Under the pieces are notes generated by a model. It ran no database searches. It was not told the origin of the DNA and saw only the letters and a list, made by a program, of their open reading frames with translations. Both the position numbers and the translations under genes were made by a program. Positions 1 through 6,330 of a stretch of DNA of 10,418 nucleotides are shown here, in pieces; within the stretch, counting starts at the first letter, position 1, and each line of letters opens with the position of its first letter. This DNA comes from Fulvivirga aurantia. GTDB lineage: Bacteria; Bacteroidota; Bacteroidia; Cytophagales; Cyclobacteriaceae. The stretch spans positions 1 to 10,418 of the forward strand of contig NZ_SMMD01000841.1 of the NCBI RefSeq assembly GCF_009711475.1, in the 5' to 3' direction.

Positions 1-30
1 CGCTGGTATACTATCATTGCTTTCCGCTGG

Positions 31-40
31 TGCAAAGGTA
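31..40 (-). promoter_or_regulatory. Bacteroidota-type -7 promoter element facing the left edge
   Basis: Read on the minus strand the bases are TACCTTTGCA, an exact fit to the Bacteroidota -7 consensus TAnnTTTG. The element lies just past the stop codon of the SRPBCC gene and points out of the window. A minus-strand ATG sits at 15-17, preceded by GGAAAGCA, and gives five open codons (MIVYQ) before the edge, so a gene may begin there. I see no clear -33 TTG box about 20 bases upstream. The promoter call is inference from the consensus, and the gene is only a possibility. Confidence 0.4.
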
Positions 41-46
41 AGACAA

Positions 47-484
47 TTAAGTCACTCTAGCCTTAAAATATTCTTTATACTGCTTTTTTCGAGGCAAAAA
101 AGCCAGGTACAGAAACGGATAGATCAAAATATCTAATAATTTCAGGCCTGTACTGAAACTCATATTGTCTTCAATGATCGACTGCTGACCACTTCTTCTT
201 ACAATATGCATATGCTTCCATTTTTTTAAAGGTGTGGGCAGCTTTTTGCCTACATCAATAAAATAGCGCATGCGCCCTTCCTTACCGTCTTCTACAATCT
301 CGCTTATCCACTCACTAAATAAAGGAAAGCCAAACTTAATATGTACCAGGTCACCTTCTCTTGAGCCATCGAAACGTAATAACTTAGCTCCTGGTGGTAA
401 CAGATACCTGAAAAGCTTTTCATCGAAAGCCTGGAAGACCGTCTCCATCTGAGCTTCCACTGTTGTCTTAAGCACTATTCGCAT
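47..484 (-). CDS. SRPBCC-fold (START/Bet v 1-like) protein, function unknown
   Basis: The 145-residue protein looks like a small SRPBCC-superfamily protein, a helix-grip fold that encloses a hydrophobic ligand pocket. It opens with a strand and the usual early helix (IVLKTTVEAQMETVFQAFD), followed by alternating strands: LLRFDG with GDLVHIKFGF, then SEWISEIVEDG, RMRYFIDVG, HMHIVRR and SIIEDNMSF. It ends in a hydrophobic helix (LLDILIYPFLYLAFLP) and a basic tail. No signal peptide is seen, so it is probably cytosolic; the hydrophobic C-terminal helix could touch a membrane. The ATG at 484 is the first start after an in-frame TGA nine bases upstream and has no Shine-Dalgarno sequence. The gene lies 50 bases downstream of the helicase on the same strand, so the two may share a transcript. 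The ligand cannot be told from sequence. The family call is by fold pattern only, as there are no catalytic signature residues to confirm it. Confidence 0.7.
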   Translation of the reverse strand: MRIVLKTTVEAQMETVFQAFDEKLFRYLLPPGAKLLRFDGSREGDLVHIKFGFPLFSEWISEIVEDGKEGRMRYFIDVGKKLPTPLKKWKHMHIVRRSGQQSIIEDNMSFSTGLKLLDILIYPFLYLAFLPRKKQYKEYFKARVT

Positions 485-534
485 ATGCTTTCAACAGTTT
501 TATTGAAACATGGTTATTTCAAATGGCAGTATAA

Positions 535-2433
535 TTATTCGTTGGCACTGTAGATGTATTCAAACACAGAAGCATAACCACCATTTGCTTGTACATAATC
601 TATCAACCTGGCATAAAATGGATCATTGCCCAGCGTAGCCGAATCTCCAATTACCACCAGCTTATACCTGGCTCTGGTCAATGCTACATTCATTCTACGG
701 TACTCTTTAAGAAAACCTATTTCTCCCTTATCGTTTGACCTTGTGAGAGAAATATACATGACATCGCGCTCCTGCCCCTGAAATGCATCAACGGTATTAA
801 TCGATATATTTTCGCGTATCGGAGCCAACTTTTCCGAACGATTGACTATACCTCTGATTAATTCTATCTGTGCCTTATACGGTGCGATTATACCTACTGA
901 CATGTCTGCCGGAGGTAAGTCTTCTCCCATCAGTCGACCTAGTAGCAATCCTTCGTCACGATTAAAGGTGCTCAAGGTCTCCTTTTTAAGTTCTTCATTA
1001 TAGCCAGCCCCGGCAGTATCTATGAAAGTTATGGGCTGCTCAAAATAAGCTGGTCGATGGTTAATGCTTTCATCGGCTTTAAGTTTACCCTGGTAAAAAT
1101 AGTCGCTTGAGAAGCCCATAATAGCATTATGCATGCGATATTGAGTTTCTAACATGACAGTGCTATCGACCTGATTTTCAATACCTTTGGCAAACAAAGT
1201 CTGTTCGAGCCCCCCTTTGGCAGCCTCAATTGACTTTATAGTGGGTGGCAATTGATAGTGATCTCCAGACATAATTACACGCTCTACCCTATCAAGTGGA
1301 ATCCAACAGGCTGCTTCTAATGCCTGAGAGGCCTCATCAATAAAGCAGGTTTTAAATACGCGATCTTTGATCATCTGATGATTGGCACCTGTGAGTGTGC
1401 AAGCAATAACCTGAGCGTGATCGATTAGATTTTCGGCAATGTAAGACTCGAGTTGTCGCGATTCCTCTTTAAGTATGCGTGATTCGCTAAATAGTAAATC
1501 TCTCTGTGTTTTCTCTTTACGGCCAAAATTGCGTTTATATTTTTTAGCCATCCTGCGATATTCCTCAGACTTTTTTCGAAGCTCTCGCAATCTGCTAAAA
1601 TCAGGATGCTTGCTAATTTTTACATCGACACTGTTTTCTATCACCTCTGGCGTAAGTCGTGCGGGGTGCCCGAGTCTCACTACATCAAGACCTTCGTTTG
1701 CCAGTTTCTCAACCAACAAATCTACTGCTGCATTACTTGGAGCACATACAAGTACCTGTTTTTCCTGACGGGTGGCATCGGCAATACATTTTGTGAGTGT
1801 AGTTGTTTTGCCCGTACCCGGTGGGCCATGTACCAATGCAATATCCTGTGCATCTGTAATCTTACTAAAAGCCTTATTTTGCACTTCGTTAAGGCCAGGT
1901 AAGTTATAAGCGTACCCATTACTAAACCGAGCCTCTTTGTTTCCATAAAAAATATCCCTGAGCTCTGCCAGTCGATTATTTTCGGCTTTTAGCACACCTT
2001 TGAGTGTACGTTTCATCTCTTTGTAGGTGTTGTCATCAAAGAGCAGGTTTACACCAATCTTATCATCATACACCCAATCTGGCAAGTTAGTTTGATTGAG
2101 CACCACATGCATCGTATGGTCTTTGAGCATACTCACTACGCCCGGTATTGACTTACCGTTTTCATCGGTTCCTGTAAAAACTCCTACGATTGAGCCGGCC
2201 TGAAAGCTGTGTCTTTGTTTTTGGTTTTTGGTTTTCTCAAGCACTAGTGTAATGCGCTCACCCATGCTAATGAAGTCTTTCACCAGATGTACGGGGTACC
2301 ACGTGACTCCTTCCCGTTCACGATCTTCAATGGAGGACAGCATCATCTTCTCCTGATACATTTTATAGTCCTGCTCACGCTCTACTTCAAGCAGCTCAAT
2401 TTGCCTTTTGATACTCGCTTTGGCATCCATCAT
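535..2433 (-). CDS. UPF1/IGHMBP2-like superfamily 1 DNA/RNA helicase (AAA domain-containing)
   Basis: This 632-residue protein is an ATP-dependent nucleic-acid helicase of the SF1B, UPF1-like group, closest in layout to IGHMBP2 (SMUBP-2). The helicase motifs appear in order: Q-motif LNEVQNKAF (181-189), Walker A GPPGTGKTT (203-211, Lys209), Ia APSNAAVD (231-238), Walker B DEAS (366-369), III GDHYQLPP (390-397), IV LETQYRMH (428-435), V TVDAFQGQERD (547-557) and VI NVALTRAR (582-589). All look intact, so it should be an active ATPase. Residues about 60-140 match the small beta-barrel that precedes the first RecA domain in this family, and charged helices at 280-335 fit the inserted stalk/1C region. 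It is cytosolic, and such proteins unwind DNA or RNA 5'-3'; the bacterial substrate is not known. There are two tandem ATGs, and an in-frame TAA lies directly before the first. The start follows an intrinsic terminator by 34 bases and I see no clear promoter, so expression may use read-through or a weak promoter. Confidence 0.93.
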   Translation of the reverse strand: MMDAKASIKRQIELLEVEREQDYKMYQEKMMLSSIEDREREGVTWYPVHLVKDFISMGERITLVLEKTKNQKQRHSFQAGSIVGVFTGTDENGKSIPGVVSMLKDHTMHVVLNQTNLPDWVYDDKIGVNLLFDDNTYKEMKRTLKGVLKAENNRLAELRDIFYGNKEARFSNGYAYNLPGLNEVQNKAFSKITDAQDIALVHGPPGTGKTTTLTKCIADATRQEKQVLVCAPSNAAVDLLVEKLANEGLDVVRLGHPARLTPEVIENSVDVKISKHPDFSRLRELRKKSEEYRRMAKKYKRNFGRKEKTQRDLLFSESRILKEESRQLESYIAENLIDHAQVIACTLTGANHQMIKDRVFKTCFIDEASQALEAACWIPLDRVERVIMSGDHYQLPPTIKSIEAAKGGLEQTLFAKGIENQVDSTVMLETQYRMHNAIMGFSSDYFYQGKLKADESINHRPAYFEQPITFIDTAGAGYNEELKKETLSTFNRDEGLLLGRLMGEDLPPADMSVGIIAPYKAQIELIRGIVNRSEKLAPIRENISINTVDAFQGQERDVMYISLTRSNDKGEIGFLKEYRRMNVALTRARYKLVVIGDSATLGNDPFYARLIDYVQANGGYASVFEYIYSANE

Positions 2434-2467
2434 TTACCTATTAGCTCTGTTATGAGATTAAAAAACA

Positions 2468-2497
2468 CAAAAAAACCGAGGAATTTACTTCCCCGGT
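2468..2497 (-). terminator. Rho-independent terminator after the beta-barrel gene
   Basis: On the minus strand ACCGGGGAA, loop GTAAA, then TTCCTCGGT forms a 9-bp stem with one G-U wobble, followed at once by a run of T. This is a textbook intrinsic terminator. It lies 40 bases past the stop of the beta-barrel gene and 34 bases before the helicase start, so it should separate the two transcription units. On the plus strand the wobble becomes an A-C mismatch and no T-run follows, so it works in one direction only. Confidence 0.85.
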
Positions 2498-2508
2498 AGT
2501 ATAACTCT

Positions 2509-2538
2509 CAGGTCGAGAGACCTGTTTATTTTTCTTTT
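2509..2538 (+). terminator. Hairpin with GNRA-type loop and T-rich tail on the plus strand
   Basis: CAGGTC, loop GAGA, GACCTG (2509-2524) is a perfect 6-bp stem with a GNRA tetraloop when read on the plus strand, and 2525-2538 is almost all T. This has the form of an intrinsic terminator for plus-strand transcripts, although both flanking genes are on the minus strand. A competing hairpin, CTCTC/GAGAG at 2505-2519, overlaps it. On the minus strand it would be an extra stem just ahead of the stronger terminator at 2468-2497. Its role is inferred from structure alone. Confidence 0.5.
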
Positions 2539-3064
2539 AGAATTTGTAAGAAAGCCCTACAAGCGCACCGGCAAGGTTTCCTCTTGAGGCACCCGTAAAC
2601 TCTAACATTACTCCCCAGTCAGGGCTAAAATACCATCTTCCACCTGCACTTAGCCAAACATCAAAATAGCCGGCATTATCAGAAAATCGGACTAAGTTAC
2701 CATTTCCATCAAATCGGGTGTTATCAAAGGCCAGATTGGTATAACCCATACCTAAACCACCATACAAATCTAACTCTTTGGGCAGACCATCTATGTGGCC
2801 TCCGTAATGGTAGTCACCTCTAAAAGCCACGGTAATAGCGGTATAGTTAGAATTAGTTCTAAGTCCTACCCACGGCCCGATAGTCACTTTATTTGCGATG
2901 CCATAATCCATACCACCCCATAATGCCACACCCCAGCCAGAGGTACCAACACCAAAATTTACTTGTTTAAAACCATCTACAGGTTCGAAACCCTGGGCAT
3001 TTACTTTGCCTGTATATGCCAGACAAGAGAATAAAATCAATGTAAAAATTGAGATCTTTTTCAT
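2537..3064 (-). CDS. Small outer-membrane beta-barrel protein, function unknown
   Basis: This is a 175-residue exported protein. It begins with a signal peptide (MKKISIFTLILFSCLAYTGKVNAQ), probably cut around NA|Q as is common in Bacteroidota. The rest is rich in Gly and aromatic residues and alternates in the manner of transmembrane beta-strands, for example VNFGVGTSGWGVALWGG, VTIGPWVGLRT, ITVAFRGDYHY, LYGGLGMGYTNLAF, VWLSAGGRWYF, GVMLEFTGA and GALVGLSYKF. The C-terminal Phe after a last amphipathic strand is typical of barrels inserted by the BAM complex, and the size suggests about eight strands, like OmpX/OmpW-sized proteins. An upstream in-frame start at 3121 would put 19 polar residues before the signal peptide, so I chose the ATG at 3064. 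Cys14 (LFSC) resembles a lipobox, but Phe at -2 is unusual. The gene is transcribed divergently from the DUF1456 gene and ends at its own terminator. A weak promoter candidate, TAAGTTCG, lies upstream within 3065-3120. Confidence 0.75.
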   Translation of the reverse strand: MKKISIFTLILFSCLAYTGKVNAQGFEPVDGFKQVNFGVGTSGWGVALWGGMDYGIANKVTIGPWVGLRTNSNYTAITVAFRGDYHYGGHIDGLPKELDLYGGLGMGYTNLAFDNTRFDGNGNLVRFSDNAGYFDVWLSAGGRWYFSPDWGVMLEFTGASRGNLAGALVGLSYKF

Positions 3065-3155
3065 AATGTAATCAGCGTGTTTGTTAGTTTGCTCCGAACT
3101 TACAAAATAATCAGGATTCACACATCAACGTGGCCTTTTCTGAGTCTTAAAAGTT

Positions 3156-3163
3156 TACCTTTG
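3156..3163 (+). promoter_or_regulatory. -7 element TACCTTTG directly before the DUF1456 gene
   Basis: The bases are an exact match to the Bacteroidota -7 consensus TAnnTTTG and lie five bases before the ATG at 3169. If it is used, transcription would begin at or within a few bases of the start codon, giving a leaderless or nearly leaderless mRNA. A clear -33 TTG box is not seen; TTTTCTG at 3136-3142 is the nearest candidate and is a little close. The 104-base gap is shared with the divergent beta-barrel gene. Confidence 0.5.
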
Positions 3164-3168
3164 CATTT

Positions 3169-3426
3169 ATGCTTACCAATAACGACATTCTCAAAAAACT
3201 CAGAGTAGCTCATAAGTTACGTGACGAAGACATAATAAAAATTCTGAAGCTTGTAGATTTTGACATATCGAAAGGTGCATTGGGCGATATGTTTAGAAAT
3301 GAAGATCACCCCAAATACGTAGAAGCTGGCGATCAGATACTTAGAAATTTTCTCAACGGCCTGATTATCCACCTGCGAGGTCCTAGGCCTAAACTGAAGC
3401 TGCCTAAGAAGAATGACCAGAAGTAA
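3169..3426 (+). CDS. DUF1456 (YehS-like) protein with a single repeat
   Basis: The 85-residue protein is a DUF1456 member. The sequence runs NNDILKKLRVAHKLRDEDII, then KILKLVDFDISKGALGDMF, NEDHPKYVEAGDQILRNFLNGL and a basic tail (PRPKLKLPKKNDQK). E. coli YehS, about 156 residues as I recall it, carries two such repeats, whereas this protein has one. Its wording (LKKLRVA, DHPKYVEAGDQILRNFLNGL) is closest to what I recall of the second YehS repeat (LKKLRIA, DHKNFRECGDQFLRYFL). The molecular function of the family is unknown. The protein is probably a small helical cytosolic protein, and the Lys-rich tail might bind nucleic acid, though that is speculation. The ATG follows a -7 promoter element by five bases and has no Shine-Dalgarno sequence. 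The radical SAM gene follows 64 bases downstream on the same strand with its own weaker promoter-like sequence. Confidence 0.82.
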   Translation: MLTNNDILKKLRVAHKLRDEDIIKILKLVDFDISKGALGDMFRNEDHPKYVEAGDQILRNFLNGLIIHLRGPRPKLKLPKKNDQK

Positions 3427-3465
3427 TTAACACTCAGAGTTTTCGTTAATCAAATTTACATTGTA

Positions 3466-3473
3466 GACCTTTG
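3466..3473 (+). promoter_or_regulatory. Probable -7 element before the radical SAM gene
   Basis: GACCTTTG followed by CA shares ACCTTTGCA with the elements before the DUF1456 gene and at the left edge, with one mismatch to TAnnTTTG (G for the first T). TTTTCG at 3440-3445, 20 bases upstream, is a weak -33 candidate. The GTG start at 3491 would then have a leader of roughly 10-15 bases. The call is inference from consensus and spacing. Confidence 0.35.
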
Positions 3474-3490
3474 CACAAATATCAATTGTA

Positions 3491-5677
3491 GTGCCTCAAA
3501 AAGTTCTTTTTATAACGCCCCCTTTTACACAGCTCAATACGCCCTACCCCGCTACGGCATATCTTAAGGGCTTTCTCAATACCCTTGATATTCCTACCCT
3601 ACAGGCTGACCTTGGAATTGAAGTGATATTAAAGCTTTTTTCTAAAAAAGGGCTCACCAGTGTGTTTGATGAGGTAAGTAAAATCGATACCGAAGAATTG
3701 TCTGAAAATGCTGGTAGAATCTACCGGTTAAGAGATCTTTATTTACAAACCATCGATCCGGTCATTGCCTTTTTGCAAGATAAGAACCCCACTTTGGGTT
3801 ATCATATTTCGGAAGGTGATTATCTGCCAGAAGCTGGCCGATTTGAACAGTTAGATGAGTTGGAATGGGCGTTTGGAACTTTAGGCATCAGAGATAAGGC
3901 CAGATATCTCGCCACCTTATACCTCGAAGATATTGGAGACCTCATAACAGAAGCAATTGACCCTCACTTTGGCTTTAGCCGTTATGCAGAACGACTCGGT
4001 ATGTCTGCTACCTCTTTTGATGAGATGTATGAGGCCATGCATCAACCACTGGGTTTGATCGATAATATTCTACTTGAATTACTAGAGGAGAAAATTCAAA
4101 ACAGCAAGCCAACCGCTTTAGGTATATCTGTGCCCTTCCCCGGCAATTTATATGCAGCATTTCGTTGCGGTCAATATATAAAGCAAAATCACCCTGATAT
4201 AAAGGTTTGGATGGGTGGTGGCTATCCAAATACGGAATTAAGAACTTTGAATGACGCCCGTGTTTTTGAGTTTATCGATTTTGTAACGCTTGATGATGGT
4301 GAAGCCCCTGTGGCCCACTTAATAGAACATCTCGATGGCGAAAGGTCCATTGAAAAGCTCAAAAGAACGTTTTCATTAAAAAACGGCAAAGTATTTTACT
4401 TCAACGGCAGTAAAGAAAAAGACGTAGCTCAGCGCGATACCGGCACCCCCGATTATAGCGACTTACACTTGCGGGATTACCTTTCGGTAATAGAAATAGC
4501 CAACCCCATGCACCGGCTGTGGAGTGATGGGCGATGGAATAAACTTACTCTTGCGCATGGCTGCTACTGGGGTAAATGCACGTTTTGTGATATTTCTCTC
4601 GATTATATACAGCGTTATGAGCCTATAACCGCTGCTATTTTATGTGATCGTATTGAGGAGATTATGGCGCAAACGGGTCAAAATGGCTTTCATTTTGTAG
4701 ATGAAGCAGCTCCACCTGCACTCATGAGAGATCTGGCCATAGAAATACTCAGAAGAAAACTCACGGTAGTTTGGTGGACCAACATACGTTTTGAGCAGAG
4801 CTTTACTGCCGATTTATGCCGACTATTGAGAGCATCTGGCTGTATTGCGGTATCGGGAGGACTTGAGGTAGCTTCAGACCGATTGCTCAAGTTAATCAAG
4901 AAAGGTGTAACAGTGAGTCAGGTTGCGCGAGTGACCAATCACTTTACAGAAGCAGGAATCATGGTGCATGCCTACCTGATGTACGGATTCCCAACGGAAA
5001 CAGCGCAAGAAACAATAGACTCATTGGAAATGGTGAGGCAGTTGTTTGAAATAGGTGTAGTACAATCTGGTTTTTGGCACCGATTTGCTATGACTGCCCA
5101 TAGCCCGGTAGGTATAAACCCAAAGGCATTTGGCGTAAGCAAAATAGGGCCGGAAAATGGTACCTTTGCCAATAATGACCTTTTACATGATGATCCAGTA
5201 GGCGGAAACCATGATGATTTTGGCGAGGGTTTGAGAAAGTCTCTTTTCAATTATATGCACGGTGTGTGCTTTGATGTGCCTTTACAAGAATGGTTTGAAA
5301 CCTCTGTACCACAAACTACAATACCGCCCAGGTACATAGTAAACGAAATAAATAGCGAGCCGGAAATCACTTACAAACCACACCAAAAAGCGCTCTGGAT
5401 AGGCACCCAGCCTCAGGTTGTTGCTTTTGCCACCGATGACGATGAAGAAATGGTTGAGTTAGTATTTTCAGGAAGGAAAGAAGATTTTTTAATAGAACTG
5501 CAGGCAGACCTGGGGTATTGGATAAGTGAGATGATAGCACAGGTTGCCTACGACAAACCTTCAACAACTGTTAAAGCAGTAAAAGAAAACTACGAAGCTT
5601 CTTTTGAGGATTTTGATATGCTTACTACATCAGAAGTTTGGGCAGCCCTTAGAGAAAACGGCCTGTTGGTATTGTAA
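3491..5677 (+). CDS. B12-binding-domain radical SAM protein with CX4CX2C motif, substrate unknown
   Basis: The 728-residue protein has the layout of a cobalamin-dependent radical SAM enzyme. The N-terminus (KVLFITPPFTQLNTPYPATAYL) is the first strand of a B12-binding Rossmann fold. The second part appears only at about 209-280 (ALGISVPFPGN, VWMGGGYPNTELR, FVTLDDGEAP), after a helical insertion of about 160 residues. No DxHxxG motif is seen, so cobalamin, if bound, would lack a protein His ligand. The radical SAM core covers about 350-580. Its cluster cysteines are Cys358, Cys363 and Cys366 in GCYWGKCTFCD, that is CX4CX2C instead of the standard CX3CX2C. Later core marks are FVDEA, GGLE (456-459) followed by KKG, and MYGFPTET (Gly499-Pro501). 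No SPASM-type cysteine cluster is seen in the C-terminal 150 residues. The enzyme should be cytosolic and oxygen-sensitive. The start is GTG: an in-frame TAG lies 27 bases upstream and the fold begins at once. No precursor peptide or pathway gene adjoins it. Confidence 0.88.
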   Translation: MPQKVLFITPPFTQLNTPYPATAYLKGFLNTLDIPTLQADLGIEVILKLFSKKGLTSVFDEVSKIDTEELSENAGRIYRLRDLYLQTIDPVIAFLQDKNPTLGYHISEGDYLPEAGRFEQLDELEWAFGTLGIRDKARYLATLYLEDIGDLITEAIDPHFGFSRYAERLGMSATSFDEMYEAMHQPLGLIDNILLELLEEKIQNSKPTALGISVPFPGNLYAAFRCGQYIKQNHPDIKVWMGGGYPNTELRTLNDARVFEFIDFVTLDDGEAPVAHLIEHLDGERSIEKLKRTFSLKNGKVFYFNGSKEKDVAQRDTGTPDYSDLHLRDYLSVIEIANPMHRLWSDGRWNKLTLAHGCYWGKCTFCDISLDYIQRYEPITAAILCDRIEEIMAQTGQNGFHFVDEAAPPALMRDLAIEILRRKLTVVWWTNIRFEQSFTADLCRLLRASGCIAVSGGLEVASDRLLKLIKKGVTVSQVARVTNHFTEAGIMVHAYLMYGFPTETAQETIDSLEMVRQLFEIGVVQSGFWHRFAMTAHSPVGINPKAFGVSKIGPENGTFANNDLLHDDPVGGNHDDFGEGLRKSLFNYMHGVCFDVPLQEWFETSVPQTTIPPRYIVNEINSEPEITYKPHQKALWIGTQPQVVAFATDDDEEMVELVFSGRKEDFLIELQADLGYWISEMIAQVAYDKPSTTVKAVKENYEASFEDFDMLTTSEVWAALRENGLLVL

Positions 5678-5706
5678 CGCTAGCCAAAAGCTATTTGAAA
5701 GGCCGT
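5658..5706. repeat. Inverted repeat spanning two convergent stop codons
   Basis: ACGGCCT at 5658-5664 and AGGCCGT at 5700-5706 are perfect reverse complements, 35 bases apart. The arms enclose both the TAA of the radical SAM gene (5675-5677) and the TAG of the LysE gene (5680-5682, minus). A small inner stem, TAGC/GCTA (5681-5693), lies inside. On the minus strand the second arm is followed by TTTTCTCT, so it might end exporter transcripts; the plus side has no T-run. The loop is long for an intrinsic terminator, so the function is uncertain. Confidence 0.35.
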
Positions 5707-6273
5707 AAACACAAGTGCCAGCGCTAAAACCGTATTGATTATTTTCTTGAGTCTTTCATTGCGCATGTAGCGCTGAATCAAAGTACCAAAAAGAGTCCAG
5801 GTAGAGATAGCACAAAAGCAAACTAAAATGAGCAACAGCGTCCAGGGAAGGATTTGAAAGAAGTTTTCTCCGGTGCTTACCAAAAAAGTAGTAAATATAG
5901 TGAGGCCGTAAAAAAGACCTTTAGGATTAACCAACTGTAATAAGAATCCGCGAGTAAAGGAGGCAAGCTGTTTAGCATCTTGCGAAGAAGAATAACCCGC
6001 CTTGAGTGTCTGATAGGCCAACCACAGAATGTATGCAGCGCCAATATATTTTAAATATTCGCTCAAAAATGGTGCTGAAGTCAATAAGGCATTGGAAAGT
6101 AACGCACAGACCCAGAGCATCATAAAAAAGCCAGCAACAATACCCAAAAGGAACTTGAGTGTTTGACGGTAACCTATCAAAACACCAAAAGAAGCGCTCG
6201 CTATATTATTAGGTCCCGGAGTAAATGATGTAATGACAATAAATGAAAAAAATGCAATTAGGTTGACTTCCAT
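5680..6273 (-). CDS. LysE/RhtB family amino-acid exporter-like translocator
   Basis: The 197-residue inner-membrane protein belongs to the LysE/RhtB superfamily, whose members export amino acids and related small molecules by proton-coupled antiport. Six hydrophobic segments are visible at about 4-24, 38-60, 68-90, 110-132, 140-165 and 178-196. The family's marker SFTPGPNN (16-23) sits at the end of the first helix, with GxxxG-rich helix 2 (GIVAGFF) and the conserved NPKGLFY (116-122) starting helix 4. The length is standard and nothing seems missing. The substrate cannot be told from sequence. An in-frame TTG at 6282 would add three residues; I chose the ATG at 6273 because it fits the family start and ATG is the stronger codon. 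The gene lies 104 bases after the response regulator on the same strand, with its own -7 element, so it is probably a separate unit. Its 3' end meets the radical SAM gene 2 bases away. Confidence 0.9.
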   Translation of the reverse strand: MEVNLIAFFSFIVITSFTPGPNNIASASFGVLIGYRQTLKFLLGIVAGFFMMLWVCALLSNALLTSAPFLSEYLKYIGAAYILWLAYQTLKAGYSSSQDAKQLASFTRGFLLQLVNPKGLFYGLTIFTTFLVSTGENFFQILPWTLLLILVCFCAISTWTLFGTLIQRYMRNERLKKIINTVLALALVFTAFQIAFG

Positions 6274-6279
6274 ATCTAT

Positions 6280-6287
6280 CAAATCTA
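6280..6287 (-). promoter_or_regulatory. -7 element TAGATTTG just before the LysE-type gene
   Basis: On the minus strand TAGATTTG is an exact match to TAnnTTTG and ends six bases before the ATG at 6273, almost the same geometry as at the DUF1456 gene. Use of this element would give a leaderless or nearly leaderless transcript. No -33 TTG is seen at the proper distance. A less exact alternative, CTATTTTG, lies further upstream around 6320-6327 and would leave a leader of about 40 bases. Confidence 0.35.
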
Positions 6288-6330
6288 GTATTCTTTTACG
6301 TTAAGCGTACACATCCGATTCAAAATAGAG

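Noticed and set aside
503..522. Inverted repeat TTGAAA/TTTCAA upstream of the SRPBCC gene as an operator
   Set aside because: Only six AT-rich base pairs with no extension in either direction, which is easily met by chance.
1475..1902. Plus-strand open frames of about 97 codons inside the helicase gene
   Set aside because: They lie antisense to conserved helicase coding sequence, have low-complexity Ser/Cys-rich translations and no recognisable domain.
3011..3064. Lipobox-like LFSC (Cys14) in the beta-barrel protein, suggesting a lipoprotein
   Set aside because: Phe at -2 is unusual, the hydrophobic segment continues past the Cys to a normal NAQ cleavage region, and the mature part looks like a barrel. 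It was kept only as a minor alternative.
3065..3121. A 19-residue N-terminal extension of the beta-barrel protein from an upstream start
   Set aside because: The added residues are polar (MNPDYFVSSEQTNKHADYI) and would sit before a perfectly placed signal peptide.
3426..3450. ATTAAC/GTTAAT inverted repeat after the DUF1456 gene as a terminator
   Set aside because: The stem is six AT-rich pairs, the loop is 13 bases and no T-run follows, so it would be too weak.
3959..3973. DPHFG in the radical SAM protein (residues 157-161) as a possible cobalamin-binding DxHxxG motif
   Set aside because: The Gly is one residue too close to the His, and the site lies in the inserted helical region, not after the first strand of the B12 fold where the motif belongs.
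3491..5677. A RiPP-maturation system around the radical SAM protein
   Set aside because: No precursor-like small peptide, peptidase, RRE domain or transporter adjoins it; the DUF1456 protein is a known family and not a precursor, and no SPASM cysteines are present.
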